Below are positions 1-8,820 of a stretch of 64,000 nucleotides of DNA, in pieces (the first letter of the stretch is position 1; each line of letters begins with the position of its first letter). The notes beneath the pieces are model-generated. The model was not told where the DNA came from. It searched no databases and was given only the letters and a program-made list of their open reading frames with translations. A program made the position numbers and the translations under genes. Source of the stretch: Breoghania sp963678585 (lineage in GTDB: Bacteria > Pseudomonadota > Alphaproteobacteria > Rhizobiales > Stappiaceae). The stretch spans positions 186,001-250,000 of the forward strand of contig CAXXGA010000003.1 of assembly GCA_963678585.2 (NCBI GenBank). The letters are read 5' to 3'.

Positions 1-800
1 CTTGCGTGATCTACATGGGCGCGACCGACGTGGAGCGTCAGGCGCCGAACGTGTTCCGGATGAAGCTTCTGGGCGCGGAGGTCGTTCCGGTGACCGCGGG
101 CGCGGGCACGCTGAAGGACTCCATGAACGAGGCGCTGCGCGACTGGGTGACCAATGTCGCGGACACCTATTACCTGATCGGCACCGCCGCAGGCCCGCAT
201 CCCTATCCGGAGATGGTGCGCGACTTCCAGTCGGTGATCGGGCGCGAGACGCGCGAGCAGATCATGGAAGCGGAAGGGCGCCTGCCGGACGCACTGGTCG
301 CTGCCGTGGGCGGCGGCTCCAATGCCATCGGCCTCTTCCATCCCTTCCTCGACGACGAGGACGTGAAAATCTACGGCGTGGAAGCGGGCGGTCTCGGTCT
401 TGAGGGCGACGAGCACTGCGCCTCGCTCAATGCGGGCAAGCCCGGCGTTCTCCACGGCAACCGCACCTACCTGCTGCAGGACGGGGACGGCCAGATCTTC
501 GAGGGCCACTCCATTTCGGCCGGTCTCGACTATCCGGGCATCGGGCCGGAGCATTCCTGGCTCAGCGATATCGGGCGCGTGAAATACGTGCCGATCATGG
601 ACACGGAGGCGCTGGACGCCTTCCAGCTCCTGACCCGTGTGGAAGGCATCATTCCGGCGCTGGAGCCCGCGCATGCGCTGGCGCAGGTGGTCAAGCTCGC
701 GCCGACCATGGATAAGGATCAGATCATCGTCATGAACCTGTGCGGGCGTGGCGACAAGGACGTGTTCACGGTCGGAAAGATCCTCGGCTACGACTTGTAA
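1..800 (+). CDS. trpB: Tryptophan synthase beta chain, C-terminal part (5' end outside window)
   Basis: The reading frame is open from the window edge (first full codon at base 3) and encodes the last 265 residues of TrpB, the PLP enzyme that condenses indole with serine in the last step of tryptophan synthesis. Visible landmarks are the GATDVERQ stretch, the glycine-rich PLP phosphate loop GGGSNA, the GVEAGG segment and the C-terminal NLCGRGDKD motif that holds the pyridine nitrogen serine. The active-site lysine lies upstream of the window. The gene is followed after 138 bp by trpA, whose product forms the alpha2beta2 complex with it. Nothing unusual is seen; identification is firm. Confidence 0.97.
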   Translation, partial: CVIYMGATDVERQAPNVFRMKLLGAEVVPVTAGAGTLKDSMNEALRDWVTNVADTYYLIGTAAGPHPYPEMVRDFQSVIGRETREQIMEAEGRLPDALVAAVGGGSNAIGLFHPFLDDEDVKIYGVEAGGLGLEGDEHCASLNAGKPGVLHGNRTYLLQDGDGQIFEGHSISAGLDYPGIGPEHSWLSDIGRVKYVPIMDTEALDAFQLLTRVEGIIPALEPAHALAQVVKLAPTMDKDQIIVMNLCGRGDKDVFTVGKILGYDL

Positions 801-938
801 GATGCGCCAAGCATTGGCAGTTTGCCGCGGTCGGCGGTGCGCCGGTGCATTGACAGTGGGTCGCCGCACCTCCTACACCCTTACGACATTCCATGCCCGA
901 CGCGGCGCGCGGGCAGACAGACCATGGGATACATGCCG

Positions 939-1790
939 ATGAGCCCGACGAACGGGACCCGGATCGACCGCCGTTTCGCCGCCTGCGCCGCTGAAGGCCG
1001 CCCGGCGCTGGTCACTTTCGTCACCGCCGGCGACCCGGATTACGACACCTCGCTGGAAATCCTGAAAGCGCTTCCGGGCGCGGGCGCGGATGTCGTGGAA
1101 CTCGGCATGCCGTTTTCCGATCCCATGGCCGAAGGCCCGACCATCCAGCTCGCCTCCCAGCGGGCGCTGGCCGCAGGCCAGACCATGAAGAAGACCCTCT
1201 CCATGGTCCGCACCTTCCGCGAGAGCGACACCGAGACCCCCATCGTGCTGATGGGCTACTACAATCCCATCTACGCATATGGCAACGACGCCTTCCTGAA
1301 GGATGCGCGCGAGGCGGGCGTGGACGGGCTGATCATCGTCGACCTGCCGCCGGAAGAAGACGACGAGCTTTGCATTCCCGCAATCGAAGCGGGCATCAAC
1401 TTCATCCGCCTTGCCACGCCGACCACCGACGACAAGCGGCTTCCCGCCGTTCTCGCCAATACCTCCGGCTTCGTCTATTACGTTTCCATCACCGGCATCA
1501 CCGGCACGGCGGCACCCGATGCGAACCGCGTGGCGGATGCCGTGACGCGGATCAAGGGTCACACCTCGCTGCCGGTCGCCGTCGGCTTCGGCGTGACATC
1601 GGCCCGGCAGGCAAGGGAAATCGGCCGCAATGCCGACGGCGTGGTCGTCGGCTCGGCAATCGTCAACGCAGTGCGCCAAAGCCTCGATGAGGACGGTCGC
1701 GCCACACAAAGGACCGTTTCTGCCGTCACAGATCTTGTCGGTGAACTCGCCAGCGGCGTGCGCGAAGCCCGCGCCGAGCCGGCGAAATAA
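939..1790 (+). CDS. trpA: Tryptophan synthase alpha chain
   Basis: The 283-residue TIM-barrel protein cleaves indole-3-glycerol phosphate to indole, which is channelled to TrpB. The catalytic glutamate sits in VELGMPFSDP and the catalytic aspartate follows in the same loop; the phosphate-binding loops VGFGVTS and GVVVGSAIV are present near the C-terminus. In-frame ATGs occur at 924, 933 and 939. I chose 939 because it gives the usual short lead before TRIDRRFAA, with a GGGA about 9 bases upstream, but 924 is possible. It is collinear with trpB and accD, the common alphaproteobacterial order. Confidence 0.96.
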   Translation: MSPTNGTRIDRRFAACAAEGRPALVTFVTAGDPDYDTSLEILKALPGAGADVVELGMPFSDPMAEGPTIQLASQRALAAGQTMKKTLSMVRTFRESDTETPIVLMGYYNPIYAYGNDAFLKDAREAGVDGLIIVDLPPEEDDELCIPAIEAGINFIRLATPTTDDKRLPAVLANTSGFVYYVSITGITGTAAPDANRVADAVTRIKGHTSLPVAVGFGVTSARQAREIGRNADGVVVGSAIVNAVRQSLDEDGRATQRTVSAVTDLVGELASGVREARAEPAK

Positions 1791-1838
1791 CGACCCTTCG
1801 GCAGACCGCCCGCTTCAACTCAGATCGGAACTCAGGCC

Positions 1839-2765
1839 GTGAACTGGATCAACAACGTCGTCCGCCCGAAAATCCAGGGATTCCTGCAAAAGCGGGATAC
1901 CCCGGAAAATCTCTGGATCAAGTGCCCGGAGACGGGCGAGATGGTGTTCCATCGCGACCTGGAGCAGAACCAGTGGGTGGTTCCCAGCTCCGGCCACCAC
2001 ATGCGGATCTCCTCGCAGCGGCGGCTTGAATTCTTCTTCGACGGCGGCGTCTTCGAAACCATCCCGACGCCCGAGGTTTCCGTAGATCCGCTGAAGTTCC
2101 GCGACGAACGCCGTTACACCGACCGCCTGAAGGACGCCAAGGCCAAGACCGGCATGGACGATGCCGTGATCGTGGCCACCGGTTCGGTCAAGGGCCTGCA
2201 GATCACCACCGCGGTTCAGGACTTCGCCTTTATCGGCGGCTCCCTCGGCATGGCGGCGGGCGAGGCGATCATCGCCGGTCTCGACCATGCCCGGAAGACG
2301 GGAACGCCCTTCGTGCTGTTCGCCGCGTCCGGCGGCGCGCGCATGCAGGAAGGCATCCTGTCGCTGATGCAGATGCCGCGCACCACCGCCGCCATCCGCC
2401 TGCTGCGCGAGGCGGGCCTTCCCTATATCGTGGTGCTGACCAACCCGACCACGGGCGGCGTTACCGCGTCCTATGCGATGCTCGGCGACATCCACATCGC
2501 CGAACCCGGCGCACTGATCGGTTTCGCCGGGCCCCGCGTGATCGAACAGATCATCCGCGAGAAACTGCCGGAAGGCTTCCAACGGGCGGAATACCTGCTC
2601 GATCACGGCATGGTCGATATGGTTGTTCACCGCCACGCAATGCCGGAAACGATCGCGCGCATCTGTTCGCTGCTGATGAGCGAACCCGTCATGGCCAAGC
2701 CCATCCCGGTTGCCCCGCCGGAACCGGCCGAAGAGGCGGAAGAAACGGCCGACGCGGACGCCTGA
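1839..2765 (+). CDS. accD: Acetyl-CoA carboxylase carboxyltransferase subunit beta
   Basis: A 308-residue subunit of the carboxyltransferase that makes malonyl-CoA for fatty acid synthesis together with AccA. It starts at GTG (1839). The crotonase-like core is clear, with GGSLGMAAGEAI, FAASGGARMQEG and GFAGPRVIEQ. The N-terminal zinc ribbon found in the E. coli protein is degenerate: only one of its four cysteines (in WIKCPETG) remains, a condition I recall as common in this order. The last 20 residues are an acidic, proline-rich tail. It sits 48 bp after trpA and 43 bp before folC, probably one operon. Confidence 0.96.
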   Translation: MNWINNVVRPKIQGFLQKRDTPENLWIKCPETGEMVFHRDLEQNQWVVPSSGHHMRISSQRRLEFFFDGGVFETIPTPEVSVDPLKFRDERRYTDRLKDAKAKTGMDDAVIVATGSVKGLQITTAVQDFAFIGGSLGMAAGEAIIAGLDHARKTGTPFVLFAASGGARMQEGILSLMQMPRTTAAIRLLREAGLPYIVVLTNPTTGGVTASYAMLGDIHIAEPGALIGFAGPRVIEQIIREKLPEGFQRAEYLLDHGMVDMVVHRHAMPETIARICSLLMSEPVMAKPIPVAPPEPAEEAEETADADA

Positions 2766-2808
2766 TCCGCGTTTCATCTTTCAAATCCGAACCTTAGAAG
2801 ATCCGCCG

Positions 2809-4128
2809 ATGGATCATAGCACGCCTATTCTGGAGCGCCTGCTCGGTCTCCATCCGAAGGAGATCGACCTGTCGCTCGGCCGCATGCAGCGGCTGCTCGA
2901 CGCCATGGGCAACCCTGAGCGGCGCCTGCCGCCGGTCTTTCATATCGCGGGCACGAACGGTAAGGGATCGACCACCGCCTTCCTGCGCGCCATGCTGGAG
3001 GCTGCGGGAAAGCGCGTCCACGTCTACACCTCTCCGCACCTTGTCCGCTTCCATGAGCGTATCCGGCTTGCCCATGAGGGCGGCGGGCGGATCGTGGAAG
3101 ACGATGTGCTTTGCGCCGCGCTGAAGGAGGTGGAACAGATCAACGACGGCGCGCCGATCACCTTCTTTGAAATCTCCACCGCCGTCGCCATGCAGTTATT
3201 CGCCACCCATCCGGCGGATGTCCTGCTGCTGGAAGTCGGGCTTGGCGGACGGCTCGACGCCACCAATGTCATCGATGCCCCGCTCGCCAGCATCATCACG
3301 CCGGTGTCGATCGATCACGAGCGCTTTCTCGGCAGCCGGATTGAGGAAATCGGGTTCGAAAAGGCAGGCATTCTCAAGAAGGGCCGCCCGGGCGTGATCG
3401 GACCGCAGACGGACGCGGTGCGCGAGGTCATCGAACGCGAGGCCGCCCGTGTCGGCGCTCCCCTGATGATCCACGGTCAGGACTGGATGGCGCATGAGGA
3501 ACACGGTCGCCTGATCTATCAGGACGAGCAGGGACTGCTCGATCTGCCGCGCCCGCGGCTCATCGGCAATCACCAGTTCGAAAACGCGGGCACGGCCATC
3601 GCCGCGCTGCGCGCGTCCGGCATCTGGCCGGGCTCGGAAGCGGTTCAGGAGGGGCTTTCCGCCGTTTCCTGGCCCGCCCGCATGCAGCGCCTGCGCGAGG
3701 GCGAGCTTTTGCAGCATATTCCGGAAGGTGCGGAAGTCTGGCTCGACGGCGGGCACAATCCGGGTGCCGGCATGGTCGTATCGGCTGCCATGGCGGAGCT
3801 TGGCGACAAGGTGGATCGTCCGGTCTATCTGGTTGCCGGAATGCTCAACACCAAGGATCCGGTCGGTTTTTTCAAGGCTTTCGAGGGCCTTGCCCATTAC
3901 GTGCTGACCGTGCCGCTTCATTCCTCGCAGGCCGGACGCACGCCGGAGGAACTGGCAGGCTTTGCCGCTGAAGCCGGGCTGATCGCGGAACCGGTCGGAG
4001 ATATATTCGAGGCCCTTTCGCGCATCCGCACGCTTTGCGCAGGCGATACGGCCCCACGCATCCTGATGTGCGGCTCACTCTATCTGGCGGGCGAAGTGCT
4101 CGACCTGAACGGCACGCCGCCGCAATAG
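2809..4128 (+). CDS. folC: Bifunctional folylpolyglutamate synthase / dihydrofolate synthase
   Basis: A 439-residue Mur-ligase-family enzyme that adds glutamate to dihydropteroate and to tetrahydrofolates. The ATP-binding loop GTNGKGSTT lies near residue 50. VGLGGRLDATN and the C-terminal Mur ligase domain with LDGGHNPGA, the residues that position the glutamate substrate, are visible. The start ATG at 2809 yields the usual N-terminus leading to LGLHPKEIDLSLGRM. It is the last gene of the trpBA-accD-folC run and ends 24 bp from the convergent AraC-Ogt gene. Confidence 0.96.
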   Translation: MDHSTPILERLLGLHPKEIDLSLGRMQRLLDAMGNPERRLPPVFHIAGTNGKGSTTAFLRAMLEAAGKRVHVYTSPHLVRFHERIRLAHEGGGRIVEDDVLCAALKEVEQINDGAPITFFEISTAVAMQLFATHPADVLLLEVGLGGRLDATNVIDAPLASIITPVSIDHERFLGSRIEEIGFEKAGILKKGRPGVIGPQTDAVREVIEREAARVGAPLMIHGQDWMAHEEHGRLIYQDEQGLLDLPRPRLIGNHQFENAGTAIAALRASGIWPGSEAVQEGLSAVSWPARMQRLREGELLQHIPEGAEVWLDGGHNPGAGMVVSAAMAELGDKVDRPVYLVAGMLNTKDPVGFFKAFEGLAHYVLTVPLHSSQAGRTPEELAGFAAEAGLIAEPVGDIFEALSRIRTLCAGDTAPRILMCGSLYLAGEVLDLNGTPPQ

Positions 4129-4152
4129 CGGTTCTGTCCGGATCGGTTCGGG

Positions 4153-5055
4153 TCAGGCCGTGGCTGGCTCCGCGAGACCCGCTTCCCAGCCCAGAATGGC
4201 CTTCTTGCGCGTCAACCCCCAGTGGTAGCCGCAAAGCGCGCCGGTCTTTCCAAGAACGCGATGGCACGGCACCACGAAGGAGACGGGGTTCTTGCCGACC
4301 GCCGTTCCCACCGCGCGTGCCGCTGACGGCTTGCCGAGCCTTGCGGCGATATCGGAATAGGTGGTGGCGCGGCCGAGCGGGATCGCCAGCAGGGTCTCCC
4401 AGACGCGCACCTCGAAATCGGTCCCGATCAGAACCACCCGCAAGGGCGTATCCGGCTGCCAGCGCCCGGGATCGAAGATCCGCGTCGCAAAGGGTGCGGT
4501 GGCGGCGCTGTCCTCCAGATATTCGGCATTCGGCCAGCGGCTGCGCATATCGTCGAGCGCTGCCTTCTCCTCGCCAGGATCGGCAAAGGCAAGGCCCGCA
4601 AGGCCGTGTTCGCTTACCATGATGAGGGCGTGCCCGAAGGGCGAGGGATGAAAGGCCCAGCGGATGACCAGCCCGCGCCCGCGCGCCCGGTAGACGCCGG
4701 GGGTCATGGCCTCATGCACCACAAAGAGATCATGGAGCCGCGCGGGACCGGAGAGGCCCACCTCGTAGCTCGTGTCCAGCACGGAAGCGGACTGGCGCAG
4801 GAGGTGGCGGGCGTGATCCAGCGTGATCGCCTGAAGGAACTGCTTGGGCGTCAGCCCCGCCCAGCGGTGAAAGACCCGTTGCAGGTGCATCGCCGAAAGC
4901 CCCGTGCCGGCGGCGATCTCTTCAAGACCCGGCTGGTCGCGCCAGTTCTCCGTGATGAATTCCAGCGTTCGACGCACAATCGCGTAGTCGCCGCCCATTT
5001 CCTCACCGAGCGGCTTCAGGGCCGTATCGCTTAATCGATCCATTGCCGTGGTCAT
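4153..5055 (-). CDS. AraC-type HTH fused to O6-methylguanine-DNA methyltransferase (Ada-like)
   Basis: A 300-residue fusion. Residues about 20-115 form an AraC-type double helix-turn-helix (AGTGLSAMHLQRVFHRWAG), and residues about 150-295 form a DNA repair methyltransferase with active-site cysteine about 264 in PCHRV. The methyltransferase accepts the methyl or alkyl group from O6-alkylguanine and is used up. E. coli Ada has in addition an N-terminal zinc domain with the phosphotriester-accepting cysteine; that part is absent here, so the classical route of Ada activation is missing. GGAGGG lies 6-11 bases before the ATG at 5055. It may sense alkylation only through the C-terminal cysteine, which is inference. 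Confidence 0.9.
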   Translation of the reverse strand: MTTAMDRLSDTALKPLGEEMGGDYAIVRRTLEFITENWRDQPGLEEIAAGTGLSAMHLQRVFHRWAGLTPKQFLQAITLDHARHLLRQSASVLDTSYEVGLSGPARLHDLFVVHEAMTPGVYRARGRGLVIRWAFHPSPFGHALIMVSEHGLAGLAFADPGEEKAALDDMRSRWPNAEYLEDSAATAPFATRIFDPGRWQPDTPLRVVLIGTDFEVRVWETLLAIPLGRATTYSDIAARLGKPSAARAVGTAVGKNPVSFVVPCHRVLGKTGALCGYHWGLTRKKAILGWEAGLAEPATA

Positions 5056-5146
5056 GATTGTCCCTCCGCGCGATAATTGCGCTCTCCGGCTGACTTGTCG
5101 AAAAGGCTAGAGGGGAGACGGCTCGCCAGCCACCCGTTTCTTGCGC

Positions 5147-6652
5147 TCAGGCGCTTTCGGACGTGGTTTCCGCGGGCGCGGCGTTGGGATTGCCCGAGCC
5201 GGTTCGCCAGCCGAATTCGGGAATGGCGATCTGGCGATTGCCGGAAAAATCCGTGCTGACGACGACGAAGTCGCGCTCTTCCATATAGGCGATCAGGCGG
5301 CGGGCACGGCCGGTGGAGCGGGTGCCGTAGATCCGCGCGATCTCCGCGTCGCTGGGGCACGGATCGCCAGCCATCGCCGCGCGCGCCAAAACCAGGAACA
5401 CCCCCTGCATGTCGTCGGGCAAGGCGTGCGACAGTTCGATCGCATGTTCCCAGTCGGGCGTCGCTTCCTCATCCTGCCCGACACCGGCACGCGCCACGGC
5501 AAGGCGCTGGCGGAAGGCGGGCAGGTCCATGGCCGGACCCAGCCGGGCGATGCGCATGCGCACCTGAAAGTCCTGATAAAGCACCGAGACGGAGCGGAAA
5601 CCGGCCTCCGGATCGTTCAGGATCTCGTGCAGGATCTTGTCGATTTCCGCCTCGCGCTCCGCTTCGTCCATGGCCGGAGCGGCCGCTTCGGCCTGCGCAT
5701 TGGCGCTGACGCGGGCTTCCGCCAGCTGGGCCAGAAGATCGGGGGCGGGGGCCGGGGCCGGGCGACGCACGGGGCGCTGATATTCCTCCGGCTCGTTCTC
5801 GCCGCGGGTGAAGATCAGGTCGCGCGCATCTTCCGGCGGCTGTTCGGGCAGCGGCATGAGCTTCAGCCCGCCGCTGCGCGAGGCCGTTTCAACGGGTCCG
5901 ATGGTCACCGTTTCGGCGCGCCGCGTGATGGCGGAGCCGAGCGCGATGAAGCGGCCGCGCTCCAGATTGCGGAAGGCTTCCGCCTGTCGGCGCTCCATGC
6001 CGAGAAGATCGGCGGCACGCGCCATATCGATATCGAGGAAGGTGCGGCCCATCAGGAAGTTGGCGGCTTCCGCGGCCACGTTCTTGGCAAGCTTGGCAAG
6101 ACGCTGCGTGGCGATGACGCCCGCCAGCCCACGCTTGCGGCCACGGCACATGAGGTTGGTCATCGCGCCGAGCGAGACCCGGCGCGCCTCGTCGGACACC
6201 TCGCCGCCGACGGCGGGCGCGAAAAGCTGGGCCTCGTCCACAATCACCAGCATCGGGTACCAGAGATCGCGCTCGGCATCGAAGAGCCCGTTCAGGAAGG
6301 CAGCAGCCGCCTTCATCTGAAGCTCCGCCTCAAGCCCTTCCAGATTGAGCACGACGGAAACGCGATGTTGGCGCACACGACCCGCGATGCGGGCAAGATC
6401 GCCCTCGCTGGTGCCCTGCGCATCCACGATCACATGGCCGAATTTTTCCGCCAGCGTGACGAAATCGCCTTCCGGATCGATGACGGCCTGCTGCACCCAC
6501 TGGGCGCTCTGTTCGAGAATGCGGCGCAGGAGATGGGATTTGCCGGAGCCGGAATTGCCCTGAACGAGCAGGCGGGTCGCCAGCAGTTCCTCAAGATCGA
6601 ACATGGCCGTCGTCCCGTGCGACGTCGTACCGATGTCGATGCCGACCTGCAT
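5147..6652 (-). CDS. HerA/DUF87-like ATP-binding protein
   Basis: A 501-residue protein of the FtsK/HerA ATPase superfamily. The Walker A loop QGNSGSGKSHLLRR is near residue 35, Walker B MLVIVDEAQLFAP near 165, and the sensor region VIATQRLAKLAKNVAAEA follows, as in HerA. An RNA- or DNA-pumping role is typical for HerA-type hexamers, but no NurA nuclease lies nearby, and the C-terminal 150 residues (acidic, then a helical segment) are not something I recognise. The start at 6652 is preceded by GGAG 12 bases upstream. It is monocistronic, 91 bp upstream of the AraC-Ogt gene on the same strand. The precise function is unknown. Confidence 0.8.
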   Translation of the reverse strand: MQVGIDIGTTSHGTTAMFDLEELLATRLLVQGNSGSGKSHLLRRILEQSAQWVQQAVIDPEGDFVTLAEKFGHVIVDAQGTSEGDLARIAGRVRQHRVSVVLNLEGLEAELQMKAAAAFLNGLFDAERDLWYPMLVIVDEAQLFAPAVGGEVSDEARRVSLGAMTNLMCRGRKRGLAGVIATQRLAKLAKNVAAEAANFLMGRTFLDIDMARAADLLGMERRQAEAFRNLERGRFIALGSAITRRAETVTIGPVETASRSGGLKLMPLPEQPPEDARDLIFTRGENEPEEYQRPVRRPAPAPAPDLLAQLAEARVSANAQAEAAAPAMDEAEREAEIDKILHEILNDPEAGFRSVSVLYQDFQVRMRIARLGPAMDLPAFRQRLAVARAGVGQDEEATPDWEHAIELSHALPDDMQGVFLVLARAAMAGDPCPSDAEIARIYGTRSTGRARRLIAYMEERDFVVVSTDFSGNRQIAIPEFGWRTGSGNPNAAPAETTSESA

Positions 6653-6792
6653 GTCTGATCCTGTCTCCGGGCTGATAGAGGGCGGCCGGAACACGGGCCG
6701 ACATCCTGCTGGGTCTCGAATTAGCACAAATCCGCCGGGCTGCGGCAATAACCGGCCGGGTACTCCACAGCTTAGCGGCGGTAATTGGCGGT

Positions 6793-7362
6793 TCAGGCCG
6801 GGTCTGGTCCGGCTGCACCCTGTGGCGCGGGCCCACCGGAGCGCGCCGACGACAACGCGCTGCCCAGGGCTGAGGCAAAATCCTGCCGATCGACGGGGCT
6901 CAGGAAATGGCCCAGTTCAACCTCCTTGCCGTGCGAACGCAGGCAAAGCCGGGTCATGCCCTCATCCTCGATCCGCTCCACCCCCATCCTGACCCAGACG
7001 GGATTGAACCGGAAAAGCTGAGCCTCTCCAAGCGGCGAGACCTTGCGCAGGATCACCTCGCAGGGCGAAACATGCACTTCCTCAAAGGCGCGCGCCTCGC
7101 GATAATTGCGGCTGAAGGCGAACCAGACCAGCGCCACATCGAGACCGAAAAAACCGAAAATCGGCCAGGCGCCGATGAAGACGAAGAACAGCCCCGCGGA
7201 GAAAGAGACGCCGCCAAAGAACAGCATCAGCACCAGAAACCCCTTCGCACCGAGGGATCGGTAAGGGGTCAGAACGGCCGAAAAGAACGGATCTACGGGA
7301 GTTTCCCGCCCCGCCGGATGCGTTTGCGCCCCGGCAGGATTTTTCAAGTTGGCGTCGCTCAT
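6793..7362 (-). CDS. DUF2244 domain membrane protein
   Basis: A 189-residue protein with two adjacent hydrophobic segments (about residues 40-60 and 65-85: GFLVLMLFFGG and GLFFVFIGAWPIFGFFG), followed by a soluble domain with RNYREARAFEEV and LGHFLSPVDRQDFASAL. This layout fits the DUF2244 family of alphaproteobacterial inner-membrane proteins, for which I know no established role. It is divergent from nth, with only 22 bp between the two start codons, so the two genes must share an overlapping promoter region. Confidence 0.8.
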   Translation of the reverse strand: MSDANLKNPAGAQTHPAGRETPVDPFFSAVLTPYRSLGAKGFLVLMLFFGGVSFSAGLFFVFIGAWPIFGFFGLDVALVWFAFSRNYREARAFEEVHVSPCEVILRKVSPLGEAQLFRFNPVWVRMGVERIEDEGMTRLCLRSHGKEVELGHFLSPVDRQDFASALGSALSSARSGGPAPQGAAGPDPA

Positions 7363-7384
7363 GGGGGTTCAGTATAGAAGACAA

Positions 7385-8173
7385 ATGACCAGAACCAAGC
7401 CAGAGTCTCATTCTTCCAGTTCCAAAGCAGCGACCGCCAAGGCGAAACCTGCTCGGAAAACAGCCGCCAAACCGAAGCGGACGAAGACGCCGAAATACAC
7501 GCGCGCGGAGATCGAGGCGATTTTCGAGCGTTTCCATGCGCACGATCCGGAGCCCAAAGGCGAACTGGAATATGTGAACGCCTTCACGCTGCTGGTGGCT
7601 GTGGTTCTTTCCGCTCAGGCGACCGATGCGGGCGTCAACCGCGCCACCCGCGAGCTTTTCGCCGTGGCGGACACACCGGAAAAGATGGTCGCGTTGGGCG
7701 AGGACGGCGTGCGCGAGGCGATCAAGACCATCGGGCTCTTCCGCAACAAGGCGAAGAACGTGGTCGCGCTGTCGCAAATGCTGATCGACAAGCATGGCGG
7801 AGAGGTGCCGCGCTCGCGCGAGGCGCTGGAGGAGTTGCCGGGCGTCGGCCGCAAGACCGCGAATGTGGTGCTCAACATCGCCTTCGGCGAGCCGACGGTT
7901 GCGGTCGACACGCATCTCTTCCGGATCGGCAACCGCCTCGGCATTGCGCCGGGCAAGACGCCGCTGGCGGTGGAACTCGCGCTGGAAAAGATCATCCCCG
8001 ACGCCTACCGCCTGCACGCGCATCACTGGCTGATCCTGCATGGACGCTATGTCTGCAAGGCGCGCACGCCCGATTGCGGGCGCTGCATCATCGCGGATCT
8101 GTGCAAGTCACCGGAAAAACGGGTGCCGGATGCATCGAAAAGCGACGCGGAAGGCGCATCGGGCAAAGCCTGA
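7385..8173 (+). CDS. nth: Endonuclease III
   Basis: A 262-residue base-excision repair glycosylase/AP lyase acting on oxidised pyrimidines. It has a lysine-rich N-terminal tail of about 35 residues, the helix-hairpin-helix LPGVGRKTANVV with the catalytic lysine, the catalytic aspartate in VAVDTHLFRIGNRLG, and a C-terminal iron-sulfur motif with four cysteines (C-x6-C-x2-C-x5-C, in VCKARTPDCGRCIIADLC). The tail makes it longer than the 211-residue E. coli enzyme. The ATG at 7385 was chosen because upstream in-frame ATGs lie inside the divergent DUF2244 gene. Confidence 0.96.
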   Translation: MTRTKPESHSSSSKAATAKAKPARKTAAKPKRTKTPKYTRAEIEAIFERFHAHDPEPKGELEYVNAFTLLVAVVLSAQATDAGVNRATRELFAVADTPEKMVALGEDGVREAIKTIGLFRNKAKNVVALSQMLIDKHGGEVPRSREALEELPGVGRKTANVVLNIAFGEPTVAVDTHLFRIGNRLGIAPGKTPLAVELALEKIIPDAYRLHAHHWLILHGRYVCKARTPDCGRCIIADLCKSPEKRVPDASKSDAEGASGKA

Positions 8174-8308
8174 GCGTCGACGCCGCCCGCGACGGACGGC
8201 GGCAAGAACAGGAGCTGTCGGGAGTTGAGCGGAGGCGGCCGGACGGTTGCAAGACGCGGAATGCCGCCGATGGGCGCATTCGCGGTCCGGCTCGAGCCAT
8301 GCCCGCAA

Positions 8309-8317
8309 TTATCCACA
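8309..8317 (+). other. Perfect DnaA box in nth-irr intergenic region
   Basis: TTATCCACA matches the DnaA consensus at all nine positions. It lies outside any gene, in the 206 bp between the convergent nth and irr genes and about 10 kb from the proposed origin. A single box may be chance or a titration or regulatory site. Confidence 0.4.
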
Positions 8318-8342
8318 GGTTTTCAGATTGAAAACCAAACGG

Positions 8343-8364
8343 AAAAACGCGGCAGGTTGCCGCG
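8343..8364 (-). terminator. Probable intrinsic terminator of irr
   Basis: A 7-bp perfect stem (CGCGGCA/TGCCGCG, 3-base loop) lies just past the irr stop codon. On the minus strand it is followed by TTTTT. Confidence 0.7.
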
Positions 8365-8379
8365 CTTCTTCCTTAGCGA

Positions 8380-8820
8380 TCAGTCATTGCGGCGCAGACG
8401 AACGACGACGTCCACGCGCACGATTTCCATACCGTCGGGAGCAATGGGAAGACCTTCGACCGACACATTGGGTCCCGGAATGTCGACCACGCGATTTTCT
8501 CCTTCGATGAAGAAGTGATGGTGATCGCCGACATTGGTATCGAAATAGGTCTTGGTTCCTTCGACAGCGACTTCGCGCAACATGCCTGCTTCGGTGAACT
8601 GATGCAGGGTGTTGTAGACGGTCGCCAGCGAGACGGGGACGCGGGCAAGAACAGCTTCTTCGTGAAGAAGCTCCGCCGAGATATGACGATTGCCCTTTGA
8701 AAACAGAAGCTCGGCCAGCGCAAGGCGCTGACGGGTGGGACGCAGCCCCGCGTCACGCAGCATGTCGCGGACACTGTGCCGCGTGTGAGGCGTATGCATT
8801 TCCATAGGGTGGTCGGCCAT
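8380..8820 (-). CDS. irr: Iron response regulator Irr (Fur family)
   Basis: A 146-residue Fur-superfamily regulator. The winged-helix region contains LRPTRQRLALAELLF and the recognition segment VPVSLATVYNTLHQF. The later TNVGDHHHFFIEGEN supplies the histidine cluster typical of rhizobial Irr, which binds haem. The cysteine-containing haem regulatory motif of the Bradyrhizobium protein is absent. In this group Irr acts under low iron to repress haem and iron-storage genes. The start at 8820 was chosen over an in-frame TTG at 8844. It has its own terminator and faces away from fabA across about 600 bp. Confidence 0.93.
   Translation of the reverse strand: MADHPMEMHTPHTRHSVRDMLRDAGLRPTRQRLALAELLFSKGNRHISAELLHEEAVLARVPVSLATVYNTLHQFTEAGMLREVAVEGTKTYFDTNVGDHHHFFIEGENRVVDIPGPNVSVEGLPIAPDGMEIVRVDVVVRLRRND

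Noticed and set aside
5141..6658. Long open frame (about 505 codons) on the plus strand opposite the HerA-like gene
   Set aside because: It mirrors the third-position GC bias of the real minus-strand gene, which has Walker motifs. The plus-strand product is arginine/glycine-rich with no recognisable domain.
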